Part shown: in pieces, positions 1-8,263 of the stretch
How positions within the stretch are numbered: position 1 is the first letter of the stretch
How the letters are laid out: the number at the start of each line of letters is the position of its first letter
Source of the DNA: Kitasatospora sp. NBC_01287
GTDB lineage: Bacteria > Actinomycetota > Actinomycetes > Streptomycetales > Streptomycetaceae
Direction of reading: 5' to 3'
Assembly (NCBI RefSeq): GCF_026340565.1
Contig: NZ_JAPEPB010000001.1
Span: 5,432,501 to 5,496,500, forward strand
DNA: 64,000 bases
Program-made: the position numbers and the translations under genes
Notes under the pieces: model-generated
Database searches by the model: none
What the model saw: only the letters and a program-made list of their open reading frames with translations
What the model was told of the DNA's origin: nothing

Positions 1-53
1 AGCTGCGACCCCCATTGAGCAGCCCGCGTTGAGCTGCGACCCCCGTTGAGCAG
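1..53. repeat. 22-bp direct repeat upstream of the exporter gene
   Basis: Two copies of a 22-bp element, at 1-22 and 32-53, differ at one position (cccATtg versus cccGTtg). The second copy ends 14 bases before the Shine-Dalgarno sequence of the exporter. The element may continue leftward beyond the window. It could be an operator or simple duplication; no regulator can be assigned. Confidence 0.6.
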
Positions 54-81
54 CAACGAAGTTCCCAAGGAGGGGACCGTC

Positions 82-1533
82 ATGTCCACCACCCCCGACC
101 GGCCGAAAGTGCCGCTCTGGCTCTCGATCGTCGCCTGCAGCGTCCCGATGTTCATGGTGGCGCTGGACAACCTGGTGGTCTCCACCGCGCTGCGCACCCT
201 GGCCGTCAAGCTGCACGCCGGTACCACCGACCTGCAGTGGTTCGTCAACGCCTACGTGCTCAGCTTCTCCTGCCTGCTGCTGATCGGCGCGGCCCTGGGC
301 GACCGCTTCGGGCGCCGCAAGGTCTTCGCGATCGGCATCGCGATCTTCACCCTGGCCTCGGTCTCCTGCGGGATGGCGAGCACCAGCGGCGAGCTGATCA
401 CGGCCCGCGCGGTGCAGGGCTTCGGTGCCGCGGCCGTGATGCCGCTCTCGCTCACCCTGCTCTCGCAGGCCGTGCCCGAGCGGCTGCGCAGCCTGGCGCT
501 GGGCCTGTGGGGCGCGGTCAGCGGCCTGGCCATCGCCTTCGGTCCGGTGGTCGGCGGCGCGGTGGTGGACGGTCTGGCCTGGCAGTGGATCTTCTGGATC
601 AACGTGCCGGTCGGCATCGTCGCCATCCCGCTCGTGCTCAGGGTGCTGCGGGAGAGCAAGGGCGAGCGGGTCAAGCTCGACCTGGCCGGCATGCTGCTGG
701 CCGCCGCCGGCCTGCTGGCCGTGGTCTGGGGCATCGTCAACGGGAGCACCGACGGCTGGACGGCCGGCCGGATCGTCGGCGCCTTCGCGGCCGGCGCCGT
801 GCTGCTCACCGCCTTCGTGCTCTGGGAGCGCCGCGCCCCGCACCCGCTGCTGCCGCTCGGCTTCTACCGCGTCCGCGCCTTCACCCTGACCAACATCGTC
901 TCCGCCGCTATGTACTTCGGGGTCTTCGGCTCGATCTTCTTCTTCGCCCAGTACCTGCAGATCGCCCCGCCGCGCACCCCGCTGCAGGCCGGCGTGCTCA
1001 CCCTGGCCTGGACGCTGATGCCGATGTTCATCGCCCCGGTGGCCGGCGCGCTCACCGACAAGGTCGGCGGCGGCCGCCTGATGGCGCTCGGCCTCTTCCT
1101 CCAGGCCGCCGGCCTGACCTGGATCAACCTGGTGGCCACCACGGACACCCCGTACTCGCACATGGTCGGCGGCATGATCCTGGGCGGCGCCGGGATGGGC
1201 TTCGCGATCGCGCCCACCGCCGCCGTGGTGCTGGGCGCGGTCGGCCCCGAGCACCGGGGCAAGGCCTCGGGCGCCAACACCACCGTGCGGGAGATCGGCG
1301 GCGCGCTCGGCATCGCGGTGCTCAGCAGCGTCTTCCTGGCCCACGGCAGCACGGCCGACGCCCAGGACTTCGTCCGCGGGCTGCACCCGGCGGTCTGGGT
1401 CGGGGTCGTGGTGGTGGTGCTGGGCGGCGTCTGCGCCCTGTTCATCCCGCGCCCGCCGCGCCCGGCGGCGGTGCCCAGCGGCGCCGGAGCCACCGAGGAG
1501 GCCGGCGACCGGGAGGTCCCGGCCGCGGTCTGA
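82..1533 (+). CDS. MFS drug exporter, DHA2 (14-helix) family
   Basis: Proton-driven multidrug exporter of the EmrB/QacA type, located in the cytoplasmic membrane. The 483-residue product has the family signatures: a helix-1 motif around ALDNLVVSTAL (residues 28-38) and the loop 2-3 motif GDRFGRRK (residues 73-80). Hydrophobic segments run through to about residue 470, as expected for 14 helices. The ATG at 82 is chosen because AAGGAGGGG lies at 67-75; an in-frame TTG at 46 lacks such a site. It converges on a MerR-type gene and the two share a hairpin. The substrate is unknown. Confidence 0.9.
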   Translation: MSTTPDRPKVPLWLSIVACSVPMFMVALDNLVVSTALRTLAVKLHAGTTDLQWFVNAYVLSFSCLLLIGAALGDRFGRRKVFAIGIAIFTLASVSCGMASTSGELITARAVQGFGAAAVMPLSLTLLSQAVPERLRSLALGLWGAVSGLAIAFGPVVGGAVVDGLAWQWIFWINVPVGIVAIPLVLRVLRESKGERVKLDLAGMLLAAAGLLAVVWGIVNGSTDGWTAGRIVGAFAAGAVLLTAFVLWERRAPHPLLPLGFYRVRAFTLTNIVSAAMYFGVFGSIFFFAQYLQIAPPRTPLQAGVLTLAWTLMPMFIAPVAGALTDKVGGGRLMALGLFLQAAGLTWINLVATTDTPYSHMVGGMILGGAGMGFAIAPTAAVVLGAVGPEHRGKASGANTTVREIGGALGIAVLSSVFLAHGSTADAQDFVRGLHPAVWVGVVVVVLGGVCALFIPRPPRPAAVPSGAGATEEAGDREVPAAV

Positions 1534-1594
1534 CGGGCACCGGCGCTCCCTCCGATCCGGATCGCGCCCCCGAGTGCCGCCCCGAGTGCCGCCC

Positions 1595-1637
1595 CGAGCC
1601 GGCGGGCCGCGTGGACTACACGCGGCCCGTCGGCTCG
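1595..1637. terminator. Bidirectional hairpin between exporter and MerR gene
   Basis: Arms 1595-1613 and 1619-1637 form a 19-bp stem with one G-T pair and a 5-nt loop. The loop holds the stop codon of the minus-strand MerR gene (1616-1618), so the stem overlaps the last codons of that gene. No T-run follows, which is usual for high-GC actinobacteria. Just upstream, a 12-bp direct repeat (cgagtgccgccc) occurs twice at about 1571-1594. Confidence 0.8.
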
Positions 1638-2254
1638 AAGACGCGGTGCGAGGCCTCCGACTGGGCCAGCCGCCGCATCGCGCCGAGCAGCGCGTCCCCC
1701 AGCACGGTGCCCAGCACCACGCCCTCCACCTTGCTGTCCACGTCCGGCCGGTTGCCGATCATCGCCAGCTCGGCGGCGGAGAGCCGCTCGGCCGCGATCG
1801 CGTACTCGTCGAAGACCTCCAGCAGGTCCTCCTGCCCCAGGTCCTGAATGGTCACCACCAGCTGGGCCAGCACCTGGCAGGCCGGGTGCTCCGGCTGCAC
1901 CTGCCAGCCGTGCCGCTCGACCAGCCCGGCCACCAGCGCCCTGGCCCGGGTCCAGGACTCGCCGTCGCCGGGCGTCACCCGCGGGGTGACCGCCTCCTGC
2001 GCGATGCCCAGCACCTGGTGCAGGCCCACGGTCGGCTCGTCGATCGCGGCCAGCACCTCACGGGTGGCGGCCACCGACAGCCGGCCCACCTCGGTCATCG
2101 CCCGCACCAGTTTCAGCCGGCGCAGGTGCTCCTCGCCGTACTGGGCCTGGTTGTGGCTGGTCAGCTCGCCGCTGGGGAGCAGACCCTCCCGCAGGTAGTA
2201 CTTGATCGTGGGAACCGGCACCCCGGTCCGCTTGCTGAGTTCTCCGACGCGCAT
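1616..2254 (-). CDS. MerR-family transcriptional regulator
   Basis: DNA-binding regulator with an N-terminal winged-helix MerR domain: residues 1-25 read as a HTH followed by the KYYLREGLLP wing characteristic of the family. The rest of the 212 residues is an Ala/Leu-rich helical region of unknown ligand specificity, without the Cys patterns of metal sensors. The GAGAGG at 2267-2272 on the coding strand precedes the ATG. An imperfect palindrome (2255-2275) overlaps the leader and could be an autoregulatory operator. The convergent exporter is a natural but unproven target. It is divergent from murB. Confidence 0.85.
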   Translation of the reverse strand: MRVGELSKRTGVPVPTIKYYLREGLLPSGELTSHNQAQYGEEHLRRLKLVRAMTEVGRLSVAATREVLAAIDEPTVGLHQVLGIAQEAVTPRVTPGDGESWTRARALVAGLVERHGWQVQPEHPACQVLAQLVVTIQDLGQEDLLEVFDEYAIAAERLSAAELAMIGNRPDVDSKVEGVVLGTVLGDALLGAMRRLAQSEASHRVFEPTGRV

Positions 2255-2275
2255 ATGGATAGCCTACCTCTCCAT
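2255..2275. promoter_or_regulatory. Inverted repeat at the MerR gene start
   Basis: ATGGATAG (2255-2262) and CTCTCCAT (2268-2275) form an 8-5-8 inverted repeat with one mismatch, abutting the ATG of the MerR gene and overlapping its ribosome-binding site. This is a plausible operator for autoregulation. The half-site geometry was judged by eye only. Confidence 0.4.
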
Positions 2276-2323
2276 AATCCCTTCGGACGGGTACGCGACA
2301 GGCCATCCACTACGGTGGAGCGC

Positions 2324-3370
2324 GTGCACGTGACCGAGAACGCCCCCCTCGCCCCGCTGACCACGCTGCGCCTCGGCGGCCCCGCCCGCCGCCTGGTGAC
2401 CGCGCGCACCGACGCCGAGGTGGTCGGCGCCGTCCGGGCCGCCGACGCGGCCGGTGAGCCGCTGCTGGTGCTCGGCGGCGGCAGCAACCTGGTGATCGGC
2501 GACGCCGGCTTCCCCGGCACCGTGCTGCGCATCGCCACCAGCGGCTTCACGCTGACCGGCACCGAGCTGGAGCTGGCGGCCGGCGAGGTCTGGGCCGAGG
2601 CGGTGGCCCGCACGGTCGAGGCGGGCCTGGCCGGCATCGAGTTCCTGGCCGGCATCCCCGGTTCGGCCGGCGCCACCCCGGTGCAGAACGTCGGCGCCTA
2701 CGGCCAGGAGGTCGCCCAGAGCATCACCGAGGTGGTCGCCTACGACCGGCTCGGCGGCGAGACGGTCACCCTGCCCGCCGCCGACTGCGCCTTCTCCTAC
2801 CGCCACAGCCGCTTCAAGGCCGACCCCGACCGCTACGTGGTGCTCCGGGTCCGGTTCGCCCTGGAGGACGCCGCCGGCGCCTCCAGCCCGGTCCAGTACG
2901 CCGAGGTGGCCAAGACCCTGGGCACCGGGGCGGGGGAGCGGGTGCCGCTGCGCGCCGCCTACGAGACGGTGCTCGCGCTGCGGGCCGGCAAGGGCATGGT
3001 GCTGGACCCGACGGACCACGACACCTGGTCGGCCGGCTCCTTCTTCACCAACCCGATCCTCACCCCCGAGCAGTACCGGGCCTTCCAGGAGCGGCTGACC
3101 GCGCACGCGCTGACCGCCCCGGCCTGGGCGGCGCCGGACGGGGGCACCAAGACCTCGGCCGCCTGGCTGATCGACAAGGCCGGCTTCACCAAGGGCTACG
3201 GCGGCGGCCCCGCCACCCTCTCCGGCAAGCACACGCTGGCACTCACCAACCGCGGCCGGGCCAGCACCGAGGACCTGCTCGCGCTGGCCCGCGAGATCCG
3301 CGACGGCGTGCACGAGGCCTTCGGGGTGCGGCTGGTCAACGAGCCGGTGCTGGTGGGCGTCTCGCTCTGA
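2324..3370 (+). CDS. murB: UDP-N-acetylmuramate dehydrogenase (UDP-N-acetylenolpyruvoylglucosamine reductase)
   Basis: Catalyses the NADPH- and FAD-dependent reduction of UDP-GlcNAc-enolpyruvate to UDP-MurNAc, the second committed step of peptidoglycan precursor synthesis in the cytosol. The 348-residue product has the FAD-binding LGGGSNLVIGD motif near residue 48-58, GIPGSAGATPVQNVGAYGQE around residue 110-130, and the C-terminal SAGSFFTNPI motif with the catalytic serine region, followed by the AAWLIDKAG segment. Three in-frame GTG codons (2315, 2324, 2330) are possible. 2324 is preferred because a TACGGT -10 element at 2311-2316 would place the transcript start on or next to it, giving a leaderless message; no Shine-Dalgarno is visible. 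Promoter and MerR leader share the divergent region. Confidence 0.92.
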   Translation: MHVTENAPLAPLTTLRLGGPARRLVTARTDAEVVGAVRAADAAGEPLLVLGGGSNLVIGDAGFPGTVLRIATSGFTLTGTELELAAGEVWAEAVARTVEAGLAGIEFLAGIPGSAGATPVQNVGAYGQEVAQSITEVVAYDRLGGETVTLPAADCAFSYRHSRFKADPDRYVVLRVRFALEDAAGASSPVQYAEVAKTLGTGAGERVPLRAAYETVLALRAGKGMVLDPTDHDTWSAGSFFTNPILTPEQYRAFQERLTAHALTAPAWAAPDGGTKTSAAWLIDKAGFTKGYGGGPATLSGKHTLALTNRGRASTEDLLALAREIRDGVHEAFGVRLVNEPVLVGVSL

Positions 3371-3382
3371 GTCGGGCCCGCC

Positions 3383-3601
3383 TCAGGCGCGCCGGCTGCG
3401 CACCACCAGCCACACCACCAGCGCCACCAGTATCAGCACCAGCACCAGGGACAGGCCGAGGCCCGATCCGTGGGTACTCCGGTAGTAGTAGCTGTGGTGC
3501 ACCACGGTGACGTGGTGCACCACGTGATGGGTCGTGGTGTGGGTCGTCGTGGTGTGCGTCGTGTGGCTGCTGCCGTGACTGCTGGAGTGATGCGAGCTCA
3601 T
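3383..3601 (-). CDS. Small His/Thr-rich one-helix membrane protein
   Basis: No family recognised. The 72-residue product has an unusual N-terminal half: 13 histidines among the first 44 residues, interspersed with Ser, Thr, Val and a YYY triplet. A single hydrophobic helix (about residues 48-67) and a basic RSRRA end follow. The basic C-terminus suggests an N-out, C-in topology, which would expose the His-rich segment outside the cell; metal binding is an inference. It starts 7 bases after the stop of the adenosine deaminase gene and is probably its operon partner. It lies tail to tail with murB, with 12 bases between stops. Real coding is supported by the clean helix and conserved-looking spacing, but not proven. 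Confidence 0.65.
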   Translation of the reverse strand: MSSHHSSSHGSSHTTHTTTTHTTTHHVVHHVTVVHHSYYYRSTHGSGLGLSLVLVLILVALVVWLVVRSRRA

Positions 3602-3607
3602 GGGGCG

Positions 3608-4660
3608 TCAGCCTTCCACGACCACCCCGGGCTTGGTGAGCCAGGTGTCGATGTCCGCGAGGATCTCCTTGCGCACGCCCTCCGGCGCCCGTGAGCCGCG
3701 GATCGACTGACGGGCCAGTTCGGCCAGCTCGGCGTCGGAGAAGCCGTGCACCGAGCGGGCCAGGTCGTACTGGGCGGCCAGCCGGGAGCCGAAGAGCAGC
3801 GGGTCGTCGGCGCCGAGCGCGAGCGGCACCCCGGCGTCGAAGAGGGCGCGCAGCGGTACGGCGGCCGCCCGCTCGTAGACGCCGAGCGCGACGTTGGAGG
3901 CGGGGCAGACCTCGCAGGTGATCTGGCGGTCGGCCAGCCGCTGGAGCAGCCGCGGGTCCTCGGCGGCCCGCACCCCGTGGCCGATCCGGCCTGCGCCCAG
4001 GTCGTCCAGGCAGTCGCGCACCGACCCGGGCCCGGCCAGCTCGCCGCCGTGCGGGGCGGCCAGCAGTTCACCCTTGCGGGCGATCGCGAAGGCCCGGTCG
4101 AAGTCCCTGGCCAGCCCGCGCCGCTCGTCGTTGGAGAGCCCGAAGCCGACCACGCCGTCGTCGGCGTAGCGCACCGCGAGCCGGGCCAGCGTGCGGGCGT
4201 CCATCGGCGACTTCATCCGGTTCGCCGCGACCAGGACCCGCATCCCCACGCCGGTGGCGGCGGACGCCTCCCGCACCGCGTCCAGGATCAGTTCGAGGGC
4301 CGGGATCAGGCCGCCGAGCCGGGGCGCGTAGGAGGTCGGGTCGACCTGGATCTCCAGCCAGCGCGAGCCGTCCGCCACCTCGTCCTCGGCGGCCTCCCGG
4401 ACCAGCCGGCGGATGTCCTGCTCATCGCGCAGTACCGAGCGGGCGGTGTCGTAGAGCCGCTGGAACCGGAACCAGCCGCGCTCGTCGGTGGCGCGCAGCC
4501 TGGGGGGCGTGCCGGAGCTGAGCGCCTCCGGCAGCCGGACCCGGTGCTTGTCGGCCAGCTCCAGCAGCGTGGCGGGGCGCATCGATCCGGTGAAGTGCAG
4601 GTGGAGATGGGCCTTCGGCAGCGCCCGGACGTCTCGCTGTTCCACTGCATGCTGTTCCAT
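3608..4660 (-). CDS. add: Adenosine deaminase family protein
   Basis: Zinc-dependent amidohydrolase-fold enzyme expected to deaminate adenosine or deoxyadenosine to inosine in purine salvage. The 350-residue product shows the N-terminal metal HxH (H20, H22), APHGGE (catalytic His-Ala/Gly-Glu region), RIGHG (metal His), CPASN and ALGADDP (terminal Asp pair). The N-terminal motif reads HLHFTGS instead of the more usual HLHLDG, so substrate preference (for example a futalosine-type nucleoside) should not be assumed. The ATG at 4660 has an AGGA upstream; ATGs at 4678 and 4711 are alternatives. It follows aspC on the same strand across a terminator hairpin. Confidence 0.85.
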   Translation of the reverse strand: MEQHAVEQRDVRALPKAHLHLHFTGSMRPATLLELADKHRVRLPEALSSGTPPRLRATDERGWFRFQRLYDTARSVLRDEQDIRRLVREAAEDEVADGSRWLEIQVDPTSYAPRLGGLIPALELILDAVREASAATGVGMRVLVAANRMKSPMDARTLARLAVRYADDGVVGFGLSNDERRGLARDFDRAFAIARKGELLAAPHGGELAGPGSVRDCLDDLGAGRIGHGVRAAEDPRLLQRLADRQITCEVCPASNVALGVYERAAAVPLRALFDAGVPLALGADDPLLFGSRLAAQYDLARSVHGFSDAELAELARQSIRGSRAPEGVRKEILADIDTWLTKPGVVVEG

Positions 4661-4696
4661 TGCCGAATCCTGCCGCATCGACCCCCGGAACGGGAA

Positions 4697-4735
4697 CCGC
4701 CCCTGTCTCATCCCTCGAAGGAGTGACAGGGGCGG
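4697..4735 (-). terminator. Terminator hairpin after aspC
   Basis: Perfect 11-bp stem (4697-4707 with 4725-4735) and a 17-nt loop, 28 bases past the aspC stop codon and upstream of add. It overlaps the leader of add and leaves room for a separate add promoter downstream. Confidence 0.75.
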
Positions 4736-4763
4736 GGTGCCTCCCGCTGATCGCGGGCTCCGG

Positions 4764-6002
4764 TCAGGCCTGCGCCTCGCCGAGCAGCTTCTGCATCCGG
4801 CTCGCGCCCTCGGCCAGGTCCGCGTCGCCCAGCGCGTAGGAGAGCCGCAGGTAGCCGGGGGTGCCGAAGGCCTCGCCCGGGACCACGGCGACCTCGGCCT
4901 CGTCCAGGATCAGCGCGGCCAGCTCGGCGGAGGTCTGCGGGCGCCTGCCGCGGATCTCCTTGCCCAGCAGGCCCTTGACCGACGGGTAGACGTAGAAGGC
5001 GCCCAGCGGCTCGGGGCAGAACACGCCGTCGATCTCGTTGAGCATCCGCACGATGGTCTGCCGGCGGCGGTCGAAGGCCACCTTCATCTCGTCGACGGCC
5101 GACAGGTCACCGCTGACCGCGGCCAGCGCGGCCCGCTGGGCCACGTTGCTCACGTTGGAGGTGGCGTGCGACTGCAGGTTGGCGGCGGCGGCCACCACGT
5201 CCTTGGGCCCGATCAGCCAGCCCACCCGCCAGCCGGTCATCGCGTAGGTCTTGGCCACCCCGTTGACCACGATGCACTTGTCGGCCAGCTCCGGCAGCAG
5301 CGCGGGCAGCGAGGTGAAGGTGGCGTCGCCGTAGACCAGGTGCTGGTAGATCTCGTCGGTCAGCACCCACAGGCCGTGCTCCAGCGCCCAGCGGCCGATC
5401 GCCTCGGCCTCGGGCTCGGTGTAGACCGAGCCGGTCGGGTTGGACGGCGAGACGAAGAGCACCACCTTGGTGTTCGCGGTCCTGGCCGCCTCCAGCTGCT
5501 CGACCGAGACCTTGTAGTCGGTGGTCTCGTCGGCCACCACCTCGACCGGCACGCCGCCGGCCAGCTGGATCGACTCGGGGTAGGTGGTCCAGTACGGGGC
5601 CGGGACGATGACCTCGTCACCCGGGTCGAGGATGGCGGCGAAGGCCTCGTAGATGGCCTGCTTGCCGCCGTTGGTCACCAGCACCTGCGAGGCGTCGACC
5701 TGGTAGCCGGAGTCCCGCAGGGTCTTCGCCGCGATGGCCGCCTTGAGCTCGGGCAGCCCGCCGGCCGGGGTGTACCGGTGGTTCTTCGGGTCCCGGCAGG
5801 CCTCGACCGCGGCCTCGACGATGTAGTCCGGGGTGGGGAAGTCGGGCTCACCGGCCCCGAAGCCGATCACCGGGCGGCCGGCCGCCTTGAGGGCCTTGGC
5901 CTTGGCATCGACGGCGAGGGTGGCGGACTCGGCGATGGCGCCGATGCGGGCGGACACCCGGCGATCGACGGGGCTGACGTTGGCGGGGGTGGAGTCGCTC
6001 AT
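4764..6002 (-). CDS. aspC: PLP-dependent aminotransferase (aspartate aminotransferase, class I)
   Basis: Fold-type I aminotransferase, likely transferring amino groups between aspartate (or prephenate) and 2-oxoglutarate. The 412-residue product shows the GAGEPDFPTP substrate/cofactor motif (residues 49-58), NPTG (N188-G191), TDEIYQ (PLP Asp) and the Schiff-base lysine K251 in GVAKTYAMTGWRVG. The ATG at 6002 (product MSDSTPANV) is chosen because homologous enzymes start close to this region; the AGG just before it is very near the start codon, so initiation context is weak. It is transcribed away from the tRNA-Trp and secE and ends in a hairpin. Confidence 0.9.
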   Translation of the reverse strand: MSDSTPANVSPVDRRVSARIGAIAESATLAVDAKAKALKAAGRPVIGFGAGEPDFPTPDYIVEAAVEACRDPKNHRYTPAGGLPELKAAIAAKTLRDSGYQVDASQVLVTNGGKQAIYEAFAAILDPGDEVIVPAPYWTTYPESIQLAGGVPVEVVADETTDYKVSVEQLEAARTANTKVVLFVSPSNPTGSVYTEPEAEAIGRWALEHGLWVLTDEIYQHLVYGDATFTSLPALLPELADKCIVVNGVAKTYAMTGWRVGWLIGPKDVVAAAANLQSHATSNVSNVAQRAALAAVSGDLSAVDEMKVAFDRRRQTIVRMLNEIDGVFCPEPLGAFYVYPSVKGLLGKEIRGRRPQTSAELAALILDEAEVAVVPGEAFGTPGYLRLSYALGDADLAEGASRMQKLLGEAQA

Positions 6003-6219
6003 ACCTGCATGGTCGCAGAAGCCGCGGACCCGGCGCCCCGGCGTTTCACGATCCGTGCGCGTCACGTCCGCCCGGTGAAGAGGTTCGACCAAACGCCGCT
6101 GAACCCGTACACTCACTGATCGACGGCAGCGCCCGCCACCGTGAAGACCCGCAGCGTTCAACATGCGGGCTCGGAGATGGGGTAGGTTAAGCGTCGACTC
6201 CGGCACCGCCAGGCGCCGA

Positions 6220-6292
6220 AGGGCACTAGCTCAATTGGTAGAGCACCGGTCTCCAAAACCGGCGGTTGGGGGTTCAAGTCCCTCGTGCCCTG
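6220..6292 (+). tRNA. tRNA-Trp (anticodon CCA)
   Basis: Complete cloverleaf. The 7-bp acceptor stem is 6220-6226 with 6285-6291, discriminator G is 6292, and the D-loop is around 6233-6241. The anticodon stem 6246-6250/6258-6262 surrounds loop CTCCAAA with CCA at 6253-6255, and the T-arm carries GGTTCAAGTCC. The 3' CCA is not encoded. Its position just upstream of secE-nusG is typical for actinobacteria. Confidence 0.97.
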
Positions 6293-6481
6293 CTGCTTGA
6301 TCCTCGTCCAGCCCGTTCGCTCCACAAGAGCGAGCGGGCTTGATGCGGAGCGGGCGCCATGTTTTCTCTGGTTCTTCCAGGTTGTTCCAGCAAGACTTTT
6401 TTGCCAGCACTGCGCCGGATCGCCCGTGCTCCCATGGCACGCCAGTGACCTTCGGCAGGACCCGGATTCAGGTGAGGACGA

Positions 6482-6865
6482 GTGACGGAGACCACGGGCT
6501 CCACCGCAACGCCTGAGAGCGGCAATCCCGAGAGCGCCGAGGACGCGGCGCTGATCGAGGACGCTGTCGAGGGCACTGAGGTCGATGAGGGCAAGGTCCT
6601 CTCGCGCCGCGAGCGCAAGCGTGCCAACAAGGCAGCCGGCGAGGGTGGCAAGACGTCCGGCAAGCGCGCCAAGCAGGGCCTCTTCGCCCGCACCGCGCTG
6701 TACTACCGGCAGATCATCGCCGAGCTCCGCAAGGTCGTCTGGCCGACCAAGAGCGAGCTGATGAACTACACCAGCGTCGTGGTGGTCTTCGTGGTGGTCA
6801 TGATCGGCCTGGTCGCCACCCTCGACTGGGGCTTCGCCAAGGGCAGTTTCTGGATCTTCGGCTGA
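6482..6865 (+). CDS. secE: Preprotein translocase subunit SecE
   Basis: Small essential subunit that clamps SecY in the Sec translocon. The 127-residue product has a long polar N-terminus (residues 1-70, acidic then basic), the conserved amphipathic segment with ELRKVVWPTKSE (residues 81-92) and one transmembrane helix (about 95-115). Only one helix is present, as in most bacteria outside the enterics. GTG start at 6482 with AGGTGAGGA upstream. nusG follows across a hairpin, the classic secE-nusG pair. Confidence 0.96.
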   Translation: MTETTGSTATPESGNPESAEDAALIEDAVEGTEVDEGKVLSRRERKRANKAAGEGGKTSGKRAKQGLFARTALYYRQIIAELRKVVWPTKSELMNYTSVVVVFVVVMIGLVATLDWGFAKGSFWIFG

Positions 6866-6890
6866 GCCGTAGCCGCACAGCTTCACCCCC

Positions 6891-6940
6891 CGACCCGGGT
6901 CGGTCCCCAGACGAGCACCAACGGGGGACCGCCCGGGTCG
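6891..6940 (+). terminator. Hairpin between secE and nusG
   Basis: Arms 6891-6908 and 6924-6940 pair over 17 bp with one bulged T (6900) and a 15-nt loop, 26 bases past the secE stop. It could terminate or attenuate transcription into nusG, or protect the secE 3' end. Confidence 0.65.
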
Positions 6941-7092
6941 AGCTGTCGCCGCCGCGCGGACGAGCCCGCTACCGTTGAGTCGGTACTGTTGGGACTTCGG
7001 GTCGCAGCCGCCGCGCGTCCGCGCACCGGGCCCGCGGCCTGCGCGACCCGGAGCCGTACCATCTCCACCCCTCCAGGAAAGAAGCAGCCACC

Positions 7093-8106
7093 GTGTCTGA
7101 GTCCCCCCTGTACGACGCCGACGAGCCCATCCGCGAGGCGGATGTCGCCGCCGAGTTGGACGCGGCCGAGGCTGCCGACGTCGAGGCCGCCGACGCGGAG
7201 GGCGCAGACTTCTCCGAGGACGCCGAGCAGATCACCGACGCGGTCGACAGCGACGAGGACGAGGTCGAGGAGGCGGACGCCGAGGCCGGCCTGCCCGCCG
7301 AGGAAGCCGCGCTGCACGAGGTGGACGACGCCCAGGCCGAGGCCGACGAGGCCTTCGCCGAGGCCCAGGCCGAGATCGCGCAGGCCGCCGACGACGCCGA
7401 CGACGCTGACGAGGCCGCCGAGGGCGAGGCCGACGCCGACAGCGCCGACGAGGCCACCGATGAGGACGACGCCGAGGCCGCCGAGGAGCCGGCCGAGGAG
7501 GTCGACCCGGTCGCCAAGTTCCGCGAGGAGCTGCGCACCCTGCCCGGCGAGTGGTACGTGATCCACACCTACGCGGGCTACGAGAACCGGGTGAAGCAGA
7601 ACCTGGAGCAGCGCGCCGTCTCGCTGAACGTCGAGGAGTACATCTTCCAGGCCGAGGTGCCGCAGGAGGAGGTCGTCCAGATCAAGAACGGCGACCGCAA
7701 GACGATCCGGCAGAACAAGCTCCCCGGCTACGTGCTGGTCCGCCTCGACCTGACCGCCGAGTCCTGGGGCGTGGTGCGCAACACCCCGGGTGTCACCGGC
7801 TTCGTCGGCAACGCCTACGACCCGTACCCGCTGACCCTGGACGAGGTCGTCAAGATGCTCGCCCCCGACGTCGAGCGCGCCGCCGCCAAGGAGGCCGGCA
7901 AGCCCTCGCCGATCAAGCCGAGCGAGATCCAGGTGCTCGACTTCGAGGTCGGCGACTCGGTCACCGTCACCGACGGCCCCTTCGCGACCCTGCAGGCGAC
8001 CATCAACGAGATCAACCCCGACTCGAAGAAGGTCAAGGGTCTGGTCGAGATCTTCGGCCGCGAGACCCCGGTCGAGCTGTCGTTCGACCAGATCCAGAAG
8101 AACTGA
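7093..8106 (+). CDS. nusG: Transcription termination/antitermination factor NusG
   Basis: Binds the RNA polymerase clamp to control pausing, Rho termination and coupling to ribosomes. The 337-residue product has an acidic Asp/Glu/Ala extension (residues 1 to about 150), the NGN domain starting at EWYVIHTYAGYE (residue 153), and a C-terminal KOW domain from about residue 280 (VGDSVTVTDGPF). Typical NusG proteins are about 180 residues; long acidic extensions are usual in actinomycetes. GTG start at 7093 with AGGAAAG upstream. It lies between the secE hairpin and a perfect 36-nt palindrome. Confidence 0.97.
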   Translation: MSESPLYDADEPIREADVAAELDAAEAADVEAADAEGADFSEDAEQITDAVDSDEDEVEEADAEAGLPAEEAALHEVDDAQAEADEAFAEAQAEIAQAADDADDADEAAEGEADADSADEATDEDDAEAAEEPAEEVDPVAKFREELRTLPGEWYVIHTYAGYENRVKQNLEQRAVSLNVEEYIFQAEVPQEEVVQIKNGDRKTIRQNKLPGYVLVRLDLTAESWGVVRNTPGVTGFVGNAYDPYPLTLDEVVKMLAPDVERAAAKEAGKPSPIKPSEIQVLDFEVGDSVTVTDGPFATLQATINEINPDSKKVKGLVEIFGRETPVELSFDQIQKN

Positions 8107-8117
8107 TCCCAGTCTTC

Positions 8118-8153
8118 GGGTTGGGGGTGGGGCCGCGGCCCCACCCCCAACCC
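8118..8153 (+). terminator. Perfect 36-nt palindrome after nusG
   Basis: 8118-8135 is the exact reverse complement of 8136-8153 (18-bp arms, no spacer), followed by GTTTT. It ends only a few bases before the -35 element of the rplK promoter, so it insulates nusG from the L11-L1 unit. Confidence 0.85.
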
Positions 8154-8156
8154 GTT

Positions 8157-8185
8157 TTGGCCAGGCGCCGCATCCGCGTTAGCCT
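8157..8185 (+). promoter_or_regulatory. Promoter of rplK-rplA
   Basis: TTGGCC (8157-8162), a 17-nt spacer and TAGCCT (8180-8185) match a principal-sigma (HrdB-type) promoter. The start point would be near 8192, giving a leader of about 70 nt before rplK. Confidence 0.65.
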
Positions 8186-8263
8186 GGTCCGCTGTGTGTA
8201 CGCGTACCCGGGTGTCGCCCCGGAGTCGTGCGCACGTCCATCGAAGGAAGGACCCGGAGAGAC

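Noticed and set aside
46..81. TTG start for the exporter
   Set aside because: The ATG at 82 has a strong Shine-Dalgarno; TTG at 46 does not.
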